Program-made: the position numbers and the translations under genes | From: an uncultured Faecalibacterium sp. | GTDB taxonomy: Bacteria; Bacillota; Clostridia; Oscillospirales; Ruminococcaceae | DNA: 45,382 nt | Direction: 5' to 3' | Assembly (NCBI GenBank): GCA_937917475.1 | Contig: CALDNF010000001.1 | Span: 1-45,382 of the forward strand | Part shown: piece after piece, positions 33,963 to 41,522 of the stretch | Position numbering within the stretch: position 1 is the first letter of the stretch | Layout of the letters: every line of letters starts with the position of its first letter | The notes under the pieces: model-generated | Told to the model about the DNA's origin: nothing | Seen by the model: only the letters and a program-made list of their open reading frames with translations | Databases searched by the model: none

Positions 33963-33992
33963 CAGCCGCTTTTTCAGAGCGGCTGCTCTTTT
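33963..33992 (+). terminator. Terminator after the mannonate-dehydratase-like gene
   Basis: CAGCCGCT pairs with AGCGGCTG, followed by CTCTTTT. It separates the enzyme gene from the MATE gene 58 bases later. Confidence 0.82.
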
Positions 33993-34049
33993 GTTTGTAT
34001 TGTTCGATATAAAGCAACCCAAAGTCAAATTCTGGAGGAGGAACTGTGG

Positions 34050-35432
34050 ATGGCTCAGCAGAAATTCAAATTAGTAACGGACAAGCGATTTTATAAGCGG
34101 GTTCTCAGCATTATGCTCCCAGTGGCATTGCAGCAAGCCATTAACATGGGTGTGAATATGCTGGACACCATTATGCTGGGACAGTTTGGCGAAGTACAGA
34201 TTTCGGCTTCCAGCCTTGCAAACCAGTATTACAATTTTTTCACCATTTTCTGCATGGGCATCATCGGCGGCAGCAGTGTTTTAGCCGCCCAATACTGGGG
34301 GGCTCGTGAAGTCGATAAAGTCCGGCAGACCTTTAACATGGCACTGCGGATGACTCTGGTGTTGGCCACAGTATTTGCCGTTCTGACCTGGTGCTTTCCG
34401 GCACAGATCATGGGTATCTACACTTCTGAATCCCACGTGGTCGCTCAAGGTGTTCGGTATTTGAAGATCACAACATTCGTCTTTATCATTCACGGAACGA
34501 GTCTCGTTGCTGCCCAGCTGATGCGTTCTGTCGAACAGGCACAGCTGGGTCTTGTTGTCAGCTGTGTTTCCTTTGTGGTCAATCTCATTGCCAACTATGC
34601 GTTCATTTTTGGCAAATTTGGTGCTCCGAGGATGGAGATTGCTGGTGCCGCTCTCGGCACTCTGATGGCTCGTACCGCAGAATTTCTGGTCACATTCGGT
34701 TACATCTTCTTCAAGGATAAATCTCTGGGCCTGCGTATCAAGCATCTGCTCCATACGCCGGGAAAAGAATTTTTCTCCAACTATCTCCGTCTTGGCCTGC
34801 CCGTGCTTGTCAGTGATGGCCTGCTTGGACTTGGCGGCAATATCGTCAGCATCATTCTCGGTCATATGGGTGCTGCTGTCGTGGCGGCCAATGCCATCTG
34901 CCAGGTTATCGATCGTCTGTTCACCGTTGTGATCCAAGGTATTTCTAATGCATCCAGCATTGTGACCGGACATACTCTGGGCGAAGGCTCGCATGAAAAA
35001 GCCATGCAGCAGGGCTACACATTTTATGTACTCAGTATCTTCTTTGGCCTGATTGCAGCCGTCATGGTTTTGGCCTGCGGCCCATTGACGATTGCAATGT
35101 ATTCGCTGAATGCTGAAACGATCCGTATCACAGAACAAATGATGATCGCTTATGCCGTGATCGTATTCTTCCAGTGCATCCAGTCCGTTATGACAAAAGG
35201 TGTCCTGCGTGGCGGCGGCGATACCAAATTCTTGATGAAGGCGGACATCCTGTTCATGTGGCTGGTGTCTATTCCGCTGGGTGGTATCGGTGGACTGATT
35301 CTTGGCTGGCCGGCATGGGCTACGATCCTTGCCCTCCGCATAGACTATGTTATCAAGTCCGTCTGGTGCATCAGCCGTTTGAAAAGCGGCAAGTGGATCC
35401 ACACTGCGGACGGTATTGTAGACCGAGATTAA
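34050..35432 (+). CDS. MATE-family exporter
   Basis: A 460-residue membrane protein with about 12 helices. The N-terminal LSIMLPVALQQAINMGVNMLDTIMLGQFG segment is typical (VNMLDTIMLGQFGE), with the second half starting at the FFSNYLRLGLPVLVSDGLLG region. It is not close to the MATE gene at 10299: this one resembles the NorM/YeeO-like branch more than DinF. GGAGGAGG lies upstream of the ATG. A terminator before it makes it partly independent of the sugar-acid genes. The export substrate is unknown. Confidence 0.92.
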   Translation: MAQQKFKLVTDKRFYKRVLSIMLPVALQQAINMGVNMLDTIMLGQFGEVQISASSLANQYYNFFTIFCMGIIGGSSVLAAQYWGAREVDKVRQTFNMALRMTLVLATVFAVLTWCFPAQIMGIYTSESHVVAQGVRYLKITTFVFIIHGTSLVAAQLMRSVEQAQLGLVVSCVSFVVNLIANYAFIFGKFGAPRMEIAGAALGTLMARTAEFLVTFGYIFFKDKSLGLRIKHLLHTPGKEFFSNYLRLGLPVLVSDGLLGLGGNIVSIILGHMGAAVVAANAICQVIDRLFTVVIQGISNASSIVTGHTLGEGSHEKAMQQGYTFYVLSIFFGLIAAVMVLACGPLTIAMYSLNAETIRITEQMMIAYAVIVFFQCIQSVMTKGVLRGGGDTKFLMKADILFMWLVSIPLGGIGGLILGWPAWATILALRIDYVIKSVWCISRLKSGKWIHTADGIVDRD

Positions 35433-35434
35433 AA

Positions 35435-35484
35435 AGCCCCCTGCCAATCCATGTGCCATCGCACATTTCATTGGCAGGGGGTGC
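35435..35484. terminator. Bidirectional terminator between the MATE and GNAT genes
   Basis: GCCCCCTGCCAAT pairs with ATTGGCAGGGGGTGC and an inner ATGTGC/GCACAT stem stacks on it. On the minus strand it ends in CTTTTT, so it best serves the GNAT gene; the plus side has TTGTGTTT. Confidence 0.88.
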
Positions 35485-35521
35485 TTGTGTTTATTGTAGG
35501 CTGCTTTCCTTTTTACTGTTC

Positions 35522-36001
35522 TTACAGCTCATGATAATAAGGGCAGATATTCTCGTAACTGCCATCTTTCATGCGGAAACCTTTCGGAATCGTGCCCAGC
35601 TGAACAAAACCCATCCGCTCATAGAGATGGCGGGCGTGGACATTGCTTTCCACAACGGCGTTGAACTGCAGCACACCAAAGCCCAGTTCTTTGGCCATGC
35701 GCAGACAATCCGACACCAGCTTTTCGCCGATATGCTCTCCACGGTGGTCGAAATCCACAGCATAGCTTGCATTGCAGATATGCCCGCAGCGGCCAACATT
35801 GTTGGGGTGCAGGATGTAAAGACCTACAACGTTTTCACCGTCCACCGCCACACCACAATAAGACTGTGCCGCAAAGAACGCCCGGCCGTTTTCCACCATC
35901 AGCGTTTCTTCCTGTGGAAATGCCACACCATCTTCTACCACACGATTCCAGATGGACACCATGGCCGGAAGATCTTTTTCTTCATATTTCCGTACGATCA
36001 T
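35522..36001 (-). CDS. GNAT-family N-acetyltransferase
   Basis: A 159-residue GNAT fold. It has motif A (VDFDHRGEHIGEKLV), whose RGEHIG is the acetyl-CoA pyrophosphate loop, and motif B (NVHARHLYERMGFVQLGTIP). It would acetylate an amine or protein terminus; the substrate cannot be read. GGAGG lies upstream of the ATG. The start codon overlaps, as ATGA, the stop of an open coding-like stretch that continues in the frame of the upstream fructokinase gene. This hints that it is translated as the last member of the fructokinase operon. Confidence 0.92.
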   Translation of the reverse strand: MIVRKYEEKDLPAMVSIWNRVVEDGVAFPQEETLMVENGRAFFAAQSYCGVAVDGENVVGLYILHPNNVGRCGHICNASYAVDFDHRGEHIGEKLVSDCLRMAKELGFGVLQFNAVVESNVHARHLYERMGFVQLGTIPKGFRMKDGSYENICPYYHEL

Positions 36002-36138
36002 TTTTTCTGCCTCCAGATGATACGTTTTTCACGAGCAAAGTCTGATACAGTCTGTTCGTACCGGTCGGGAATGGTGCAGTCATTGTAAAAACGACAGTAT
36101 GCCTGATCGGTCTTGCCTCCTGCCTTTGCTGTCAGGGC
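35998..36138 (-). other. Coding-like open stretch between the fructokinase and GNAT genes
   Basis: After the fructokinase TGA (36139-36141) the same frame stays open for 46 codons and ends in a TGA that overlaps the GNAT ATG. The translation looks protein-like (AYCRFYNDCTIPDRYEQTV, then FAREKRIIWRQKK) and I do not recognise it. It has no ATG, GTG or TTG; an in-frame CTG at 36135 follows a GGAGGG. It may be a small coupled gene with an unusual start, a remnant of a longer gene, or a C-terminal extension of the kinase lost to a TGA. Confidence 0.4.
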
Positions 36139-37071
36139 TCAGCCCTCCACTTCGGCCAGCGTGGGCATGGCCGGAATCGCACCGTGGCGGCTGGTGGTGA
36201 TGCTGGCTGCTTTGTTGGCAAAGGTCAGAATGGTTTCCAGCTTGTCCACCGTCAGAGTGTTCAGGTCCTCTTTGCAGAGCTTGGACAGAGCCGCACCAAA
36301 GAAGGTGTCTCCTGCGCCGTTGGTATCGCCCACTTTGCAGGGAACGCCTGCCACATGGCCGGTCTTGTTCCCAAAGCGGTAGAACACACCATCCGGGCCC
36401 AGGGTGACAAAAATCAGCCGGATGCCGTTCTGCGCCAGCTGTGCCGTTCCGCTTTCGCAGTCCGTGGTGCCGGTAAGCAGGGGCAGTTCTTCATCGGATA
36501 CTTTCAGAATATCCACCAGCGGCAGAGGGGCTTTCATCTGGACAATGGCGTCCTCTTTGTTCTTCCATAGGTTTGCACGGTAGTTCGGGTCATAGGTAAT
36601 CGTTGCGCCCATCTTTTTGGCACGGGCAGCAGCATCCAGCGTAGCGGTACGGGAAGGGTCAGCGGTCAGGCTGACCGAGCCGAAATGCACGATTTTGGCC
36701 GCTTTCAGAGCTTCGTCCGAAATGTCCTCTTTGCGCAGCATCACATCGGCATTGGCACTGCGGTAGAAACTGAAATCACGCTCGCCGGTGGAATCCACCG
36801 ACACAACGGCCATGGTAGTGGGATGGTCTGCATCCACGGCCATGCCGGAAACATCCACTTTGTTCTCTGCCAAAACCTCTTTCAGGTAGCGGCCAAAGGC
36901 ATCCGTGCCCACTTTGCCGATAAAGGCAGTCTGTGCACCCAGTCTGGAAGCAGCCACGGCCAGATTTGCCGGAGCACCGCCGGGATTTGCCGCAAACTGT
37001 GGGATCCCACATTCATCCTTGCCGGTCTGGGTCAGGTCGATCAAAACTTCGCCAATCGTTAAAATGTCCAT
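36139..37071 (-). CDS. PfkB-family fructokinase
   Basis: A 310-residue ribokinase-fold sugar kinase. It has the N-terminal GGAPANLAVAASRLG signature, LKVSDEELPLLTG, and the C-terminal anion-hole/catalytic motif GDTNGAGDTFFGA with its aspartate base. Fructose to fructose-6-phosphate (or 1-phosphate) is the probable reaction, as the divergent operon contains a GH32 fructosidase and a sugar ABC importer. The ATG at 37071 has AAGGAG seven bases upstream; the ATG at 37077 is too close. It is separated from the DUF624-like gene stop by 14 bases and is co-transcribed with the LacI operon. Confidence 0.92.
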   Translation of the reverse strand: MDILTIGEVLIDLTQTGKDECGIPQFAANPGGAPANLAVAASRLGAQTAFIGKVGTDAFGRYLKEVLAENKVDVSGMAVDADHPTTMAVVSVDSTGERDFSFYRSANADVMLRKEDISDEALKAAKIVHFGSVSLTADPSRTATLDAAARAKKMGATITYDPNYRANLWKNKEDAIVQMKAPLPLVDILKVSDEELPLLTGTTDCESGTAQLAQNGIRLIFVTLGPDGVFYRFGNKTGHVAGVPCKVGDTNGAGDTFFGAALSKLCKEDLNTLTVDKLETILTFANKAASITTSRHGAIPAMPTLAEVEG

Positions 37072-37085
37072 GCTCATGCTCCTTA

Positions 37086-37862
37086 TCACTCATCATAGCG
37101 GGGTGTCTGCTCCGGAAACTGCTGACTGATTTTTTCTTCAATGCCATAGGCGGCATCGAAATTCGGATAAAGCAGAAAGAAGCAGACGAACCAGATAAAC
37201 CATACACCGAGGAAGGGCACCAGAAAGCCCGTCCACGGCAAAAACAACACAAACAGCACCCACCACAGCAGTTGAAGTGCAGCGGCACCGAGAACGTGCT
37301 TGCCATATTTCAGGCAAAACAGCACCGCATTTTGCAGACGATGGAGGTTGCTTTCCTCAAACAGCACCACCTGCGGCCAGAACGCAGTGAACAGCATCAG
37401 CAAAATCAGCAGTCCCGCCAGAAAAACAGCCATCGTTCCGATACCGGGCAAATTTGCCCCGGAGAACAGCACCATACCGAAAAACAGTTCGATGCCCAGT
37501 ACCAGACTGAACACCACGCCGGGAAAAAGAGATGCTTTCCAGTTCTGCTTCATGCCCTTGCAGTAGTTCTCCCACCAGCCGCGCGGCGCATCCCGGTAAC
37601 TACGGAACAGGGCATCCATCATGCCTGAGATCGCCGGGCCGACCAGCAGCCCACCCACGATGCAGACAGGGATCAGCACCAGCAGACTGGAAGAAAGCAG
37701 CGCATAGCCAACGCCAAGACCATAAGGAATACACAGCCCCAGTGTGACAAAATCGGCAAAGAGAAAACTTTTCCAATCCCGTTCCAGCAATTCCTGATAC
37801 CGGGGCAGGCCCGTGGCACGTTGGCCGTGTACAACAGGGTCACTCGGAAAGAACAAGCCCAT
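37086..37862 (-). CDS. YesL/DUF624-like membrane protein
   Basis: A 258-residue integral membrane protein with about five or six hydrophobic segments. Members of the YesL/DUF624 family sit beside CUT1 sugar ABC operons in many Firmicutes, and their biochemical role is not established. Visible traits are WKSFLFADFVTLGLCIPYGLG in the first helices, a cytoplasmic loop with YRDAPRGWWENYCKGMKQNWK, and a charged C-terminal tail. GAGGAGG precedes the ATG. It lies between the lipoprotein and fructokinase genes, 12 and 14 bases from them. Family assignment is moderate and based on layout and context. Confidence 0.75.
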   Translation of the reverse strand: MGLFFPSDPVVHGQRATGLPRYQELLERDWKSFLFADFVTLGLCIPYGLGVGYALLSSSLLVLIPVCIVGGLLVGPAISGMMDALFRSYRDAPRGWWENYCKGMKQNWKASLFPGVVFSLVLGIELFFGMVLFSGANLPGIGTMAVFLAGLLILLMLFTAFWPQVVLFEESNLHRLQNAVLFCLKYGKHVLGAAALQLLWWVLFVLFLPWTGFLVPFLGVWFIWFVCFFLLYPNFDAAYGIEEKISQQFPEQTPRYDE

Positions 37863-37874
37863 CGTTACTCCTCC

Positions 37875-38465
37875 TCAATAGGTACAGCCATTCAAAAAAT
37901 CGGTCAGCACGGCCAGCGCATCGCCGGAATAGCTTTCCTGACAGGAAAGCTCCCATTCCATGGCACTCGTGCCACGCTGGGCAAAGGCCGCAACGCCGAA
38001 CGCATACGGATTGCTTTCGTTCGGATAGGTGAACCGAATGACCGTATACTCCTGTCCGGCGGCCGTCAGGGTCTGTGTGTCGGAGATCGAATAGTTCTGC
38101 TCTGCCAGCTCCTTCCAACCGGAAACGGCGGAAGCGGCTTTTTCTTCGGTCTTGTTCTCCTGCACCACCAGCGTCAGCTGTGCATCGTAGAGATCAACCG
38201 TCTTGCCCTCGCTGTTTTCGTAGGGCTGCGGCTCTCCGCTGACCCAGGAAGCATAGTACAGACCATTGGCGGCGAGGATATCCTTGTTGTCCAACAGGGT
38301 GAACCCATCCTGCGGCGCAGGCGCAACCAGCGTTTTGCCCACCGGAGCCGTACCATCCGTATTTACCAGCGGGTCGCTTTTCAGATCTTCGTCTTTCACA
38401 CCGCAGCCGGTACACAGAACTGCCGCCAGTGCAAGTGCCACAATGCACAGCCATTTCCGTTTCAT
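37875..38465 (-). CDS. Putative lipoprotein of unknown function
   Basis: A 196-residue protein with a lipoprotein signal (MKRKWLCIVALALAAVLCTGC, lipidated cysteine C21). It would be anchored to the outer face of the membrane. The mature part is about 175 residues, has no motif I recognise, and looks like a small alpha/beta domain. The start at 38465 makes an ATGA overlap with the upstream gene; the longer start at 38495 would destroy the signal peptide. Its coupling to the single-pass protein upstream suggests that they form one complex at the cell surface, perhaps serving the sugar importer (inference). Confidence 0.78.
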   Translation of the reverse strand: MKRKWLCIVALALAAVLCTGCGVKDEDLKSDPLVNTDGTAPVGKTLVAPAPQDGFTLLDNKDILAANGLYYASWVSGEPQPYENSEGKTVDLYDAQLTLVVQENKTEEKAASAVSGWKELAEQNYSISDTQTLTAAGQEYTVIRFTYPNESNPYAFGVAAFAQRGTSAMEWELSCQESYSGDALAVLTDFLNGCTY

Positions 38466-39160
38466 GGGTTTGCCCCTTCCGTCAAGATGTTCCACAGCCG
38501 TTCTGCCCCTTTGCGGGCAAGAGCGGCTTTTTCGTTTTTGGGTTCTTCATAAAAGGCTCTGCGGCCTAAGAAGAGTCCGTTCACCAGTTCTGCGCTGCTG
38601 CCGGTGACCACAGTTCCCAGCACGGTGGTCTGATACGTTCCAAGGTCATATCCGGCCAGCAACGGACAATTTACCCAGCACACGGTTTTCCCGGCAGCGA
38701 TGTAGTCATTATCCTCTGGCGAGGTTCCGTCCCAGTTGGCAAGTGCCTGATAGTCCAACTGAAAATGTACCGGGTCGTCCAGCAGCAGAAAATAGCTTTC
38801 CTCAGCGTTCATATCGGAAAGAAACTGCATCTGTGCGGCAAGCGCATAGGTGGAGGCGTTTTCCGCATCTTCGGTATCGCTGACATACTGGTTGAGTTTG
38901 ACCGAAACGATTCCGTCACCATTCAGATCTTCGCCATGCTGCGCAAAAGCGGCTTCGATGGCGTGAGCGGTATCTTCCGGCAGAGAATTTTTGCCGACAT
39001 AGGCGATCTGGTAGTCCGGCAGTGTTTCGCCCCAGTGCAGAGCGTTTGCCAGCCAGCTGACACCGACCCAGAGCACCACGGCTGCAATCATAAGGTAAAG
39101 CCAGTGGTAATGCAGCCAGTTTTTGAACCAGTACCACCGGCCTTTTTCCGGGGCGGTCAT
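38462..39160 (-). CDS. Single-pass membrane protein with EF-hand-like motif
   Basis: A 232-residue protein of unknown function. A short basic cytoplasmic N-terminus is followed by one membrane helix (WLYLMIAAVVLWVGVSWLA, about residues 20-40) and an extracytoplasmic domain of about 190 residues. That domain contains DLNGDGIVSV, matching the DxNxDGxV calcium-binding loop of EF-hand/dockerin modules. The start at 39160 forms an ATGA overlap with the LacI stop. The gene's own stop overlaps the lipoprotein start the same way, so three genes are translationally chained. I do not recognise the family. Confidence 0.75.
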   Translation of the reverse strand: MTAPEKGRWYWFKNWLHYHWLYLMIAAVVLWVGVSWLANALHWGETLPDYQIAYVGKNSLPEDTAHAIEAAFAQHGEDLNGDGIVSVKLNQYVSDTEDAENASTYALAAQMQFLSDMNAEESYFLLLDDPVHFQLDYQALANWDGTSPEDNDYIAAGKTVCWVNCPLLAGYDLGTYQTTVLGTVVTGSSAELVNGLFLGRRAFYEEPKNEKAALARKGAERLWNILTEGANP

Positions 39161-40164
39161 GCTTTGGTCGTGCCGCCGTAGGCATAACTGACCGGCAGAC
39201 ACAGCAAGGCAGGTGTGGTGGCGGAAGGTTCCGCCAGAATCAGGTTGACGCAGGTTTCGGCCATCGCTTCTACCGGCTGCACAATGGTAGAGCAGTAATA
39301 ATTCATATCGCCAAAGGTGCGCAGTCCGTCAAATCCGATGACCTGTACATCGTCCGGAACATTGACTCCCATGCTTTTCAGCAGCTGAACGATTTGGTAA
39401 GCCAACCGGTCCGTTACGCAGAAAATGCCGTCAATGTCCAGTTTTCCATCGTGGAGGTGCTCTGTCAGAAACGCCTCAAACTCTTTCATGGGGTCAAAGT
39501 TTCCATTATCCCAAGGATCGTTCAGATTTTTGATTTCACAGCGGACGCCCATCGCTTCGCACGCAGCAACAAAGCCGTCTTTGCGTTTGTTGGTCTCACC
39601 TACGATGGGGGAACCAATGCGCAGGAACGCCAGATTTTTGCAGCCATTCTCCACCAGCTTCTGCGCCGCCAGCCGCCCACCGTTGTAGTTGTCCGATGCC
39701 ACACAGGGAGTGTTGCCGCTGAGATAACGGTCAATGGACACCGACCGCACATTCGGAGAAATTTTCAGGTCGGGGTTGTAAGTCAGGGCGATGATGCCAT
39801 CGACCTTGTTCTGCTCGGCCATCTGCACCATTTCCTGCTCTTTCGTATAGTCATAGTCCGTGTCGCACAGCAGCATCCGATAGCCATGTTTCACCAGTGC
39901 CCGGTTGATGTAATGTGCCACCATGCTGAAGAATGGATTGAGAAGATTCGGCAGAATGACCGCTACCGTATAAGTACGGTTGTTTTTCAGCCCTTTGGCA
40001 TAACTGTTGATGCGATAGTCCAGCGTTTTGATGGCCTGTTCTACCTTTTTGCGGTATTCTTCCCCCACCGGGATGCCGTTGATGACCTTGGATACCGTGC
40101 CGAGGGAAACGCCGGCTTCCTTTGCCACATCCTTCATGGTGGGGGCGGTGGTCTGCTTTGCCAT
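39157..40164 (-). CDS. LacI-family transcriptional repressor
   Basis: A 335-residue LacI/GalR protein. The HTH is TMKDVAKEAGVSLGTVSKVING, the hinge follows, then a ribose-binding-protein-like effector domain (YTVAVILPNLLNPFFSMVAHYINRAL; DDVQVIGFDGLRTFGDMN). It probably senses fructose or a fructo-oligosaccharide and represses both its own operon and the divergent ABC/GH32 operon, because near-palindromic operators flank both promoters. GGAGCGG lies upstream of the ATG. It heads an operon with two envelope proteins, a DUF624-like protein and the fructokinase. Confidence 0.95.
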   Translation of the reverse strand: MAKQTTAPTMKDVAKEAGVSLGTVSKVINGIPVGEEYRKKVEQAIKTLDYRINSYAKGLKNNRTYTVAVILPNLLNPFFSMVAHYINRALVKHGYRMLLCDTDYDYTKEQEMVQMAEQNKVDGIIALTYNPDLKISPNVRSVSIDRYLSGNTPCVASDNYNGGRLAAQKLVENGCKNLAFLRIGSPIVGETNKRKDGFVAACEAMGVRCEIKNLNDPWDNGNFDPMKEFEAFLTEHLHDGKLDIDGIFCVTDRLAYQIVQLLKSMGVNVPDDVQVIGFDGLRTFGDMNYYCSTIVQPVEAMAETCVNLILAEPSATTPALLCLPVSYAYGGTTKA

Positions 40165-40181
40165 ATGATCCGCTCCTTTAT

Positions 40182-40197
40182 TCGTGAAACGTTTTTA
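40182..40197. promoter_or_regulatory. LacI-type operator in the leader of the lacI operon
   Basis: TCGTGAAAC|GTTTTTA, an imperfect palindrome centred on a CpG, about 20-30 bases before the repressor ATG. It suggests self-repression by transcription roadblock. Confidence 0.6.
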
Positions 40198-40263
40198 CTT
40201 GTTGTGCAAAAACGGAACAAATTGAATCCCTGTCTGGCTTTGATTCATGGATTTTGTGGCTTC

Positions 40264-40292
40264 AGTATAGCACGTTTTCCTATGCTTGTAAA
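40264..40292 (-). promoter_or_regulatory. Sigma-70-type promoter of the LacI operon
   Basis: On the minus strand TTTACA (40287-40292) and TATACT (40264-40269) are 17 bases apart, with TG before the -10 (GTGC). Confidence 0.75.
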
Positions 40293-40296
40293 TACT

Positions 40297-40328
40297 TTTC
40301 GTGAAATTTCATGAATCGTTTCACGAAA
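40297..40328. promoter_or_regulatory. Double LacI-type operator region
   Basis: TTTCGTGAAA (40297-40306) and TTTCACGAAA (40319-40328) are perfect inverted copies, with TTTCATGAATCG between. Read together they give two overlapping operator-like palindromes just upstream of the lacI -35. Confidence 0.65.
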
Positions 40329-40420
40329 CAGAAGTGCTGCATTTTGCACAAAATAAAGCAACAAATGATGCGCAAGCCATTGAAAAGATGCACACAAGTC
40401 ATTTTTACGGTCGAAATCGG

Positions 40421-40449
40421 TTGACACGAAAATGCAGATGTGCTATCTT
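40421..40449 (+). promoter_or_regulatory. Strong sigma-70-type promoter of the ABC-GH32 operon
   Basis: Perfect -35 TTGACA (40421-40426), 17-base spacer, -10 TATCTT (40444-40449) with TG upstream. The start would be near 40456. Confidence 0.8.
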
Positions 40450-40460
40450 TGTGTTGCAAG

Positions 40461-40478
40461 CCGTGTAACGTTTCACGG
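40461..40478. promoter_or_regulatory. LacI-type operator over the ABC-GH32 transcription start
   Basis: CCGTGTAAC|GTTTCACGG is palindromic except for one position per arm. It is centred about 14 bases after the predicted start, a classic repression position. Confidence 0.75.
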
Positions 40479-40558
40479 AAACGAAGAAAAATGCTCCTGA
40501 ACGGCGGGAGCGACCGGCCCGCAGGCTGCGGGAACCAAAGCATGAAGGAGGAGTCTAT

Positions 40559-41509
40559 ATGACGCAGACATCGTCGGCAGCTGCTGCACGACAGCTGGAC
40601 GACATCCCAATCCACCGCAAGAGCCTCAAGCAAAGGCTCCGGGAAAACTGGCAGCTCTATGTGATGCTGCTGATTCCTGTGGTGCTGACCATCGTTTACA
40701 AGTACTGGCCCATGTACGGCATCCAGATCGCATTCCGTGATTTCAAGGCAAGCCGGGGCATTACGGGAAGCGAATGGGTCGGCCTGTACTGGTTTGAGCG
40801 GTTCTTCACCGCACCGAACTGTGTGCGCATGATCAAGAATACCGTGCTGCTCAGCCTGTACAGCCTGCTGTGGAGTTTCCCGATTCCCATTATCCTGTCC
40901 CTGTGCATCAACCAGCTGCGTTTTGCCAAGTTCAAGCGGGTAGTGCAGACGGTGCTGTATGCGCCGCACTTCATTTCCACCATGGTCATCTGCGGTATGA
41001 TCAAAATTTTCCTCAGCCCGTCCGGCGTTCTGCTGAACCTGATCCTGGGAACCAGCGTGGACTTCCTTTCGGAGAGCAGCGCATTCCGTACCATTTATGT
41101 AGCGTCCGGCATCTGGCAGGAAGCCGGATGGGGCACCATCATTTATATGGCCTGTCTGGCTGCTGTGGATACCAGCCTGTACGAAGCCGCCAAAATTGAT
41201 GGCGCATCCATGTTCCAGCGCATCCTGCACATCGACATCCCGGAACTGGTTCCCATGATCGTTTTGCAGCTCATCATGAGCGTGGGCAACCTGATGAATG
41301 TCGGCTTTGAAAAAGTCCTGCTGCTCCAGACCGAGCTGAACAAGGCCACCAGCGACATCATTGCCGTGTACGTTTACGAACAGGGCATCATCAACGCCAA
41401 GTACAGCTATTCCACGGCAGTCGGCCTGTTCAACACGATTGTCAACATCATCCTGCTCATCATCGTCAACCGCATTGCCAAGAAAGCGGCAGACGTCAGC
41501 TTTGTGTAA
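40559..41509 (+). CDS. Sugar ABC transporter permease (LplB/CUT1 type)
   Basis: A 316-residue membrane protein with six predicted helices. It carries the EAA loop that contacts the ATPase (YEAAKIDGASMFQRILHIDIPEL, about residues 215-235), typical of CUT1 binding-protein-dependent permeases of the LplB group. The N-terminus is charged and cytoplasmic. GGAGGAG lies upstream of the ATG. It is the first gene of the plus-strand operon. No ATPase gene is present, so a shared MsmK-type ATPase elsewhere is expected. Confidence 0.94.
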   Translation: MTQTSSAAAARQLDDIPIHRKSLKQRLRENWQLYVMLLIPVVLTIVYKYWPMYGIQIAFRDFKASRGITGSEWVGLYWFERFFTAPNCVRMIKNTVLLSLYSLLWSFPIPIILSLCINQLRFAKFKRVVQTVLYAPHFISTMVICGMIKIFLSPSGVLLNLILGTSVDFLSESSAFRTIYVASGIWQEAGWGTIIYMACLAAVDTSLYEAAKIDGASMFQRILHIDIPELVPMIVLQLIMSVGNLMNVGFEKVLLLQTELNKATSDIIAVYVYEQGIINAKYSYSTAVGLFNTIVNIILLIIVNRIAKKAADVSFV

Positions 41510-41522
41510 GGGGGCGAATCGT

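Larger units (their letters stand above)
40165..40558. promoter_or_regulatory. Divergent regulatory region, LacI operon / ABC-GH32 operon
   Basis: The 394 gene-free bases hold a promoter in each direction and several CGTGAAACGTTTCACG-like elements, listed separately. No further gene is seen. The ABC leader downstream of the operator is about 100 nt with a GGCCC/GGGCC-like GC-rich part near 40512-40530. Confidence 0.75.
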
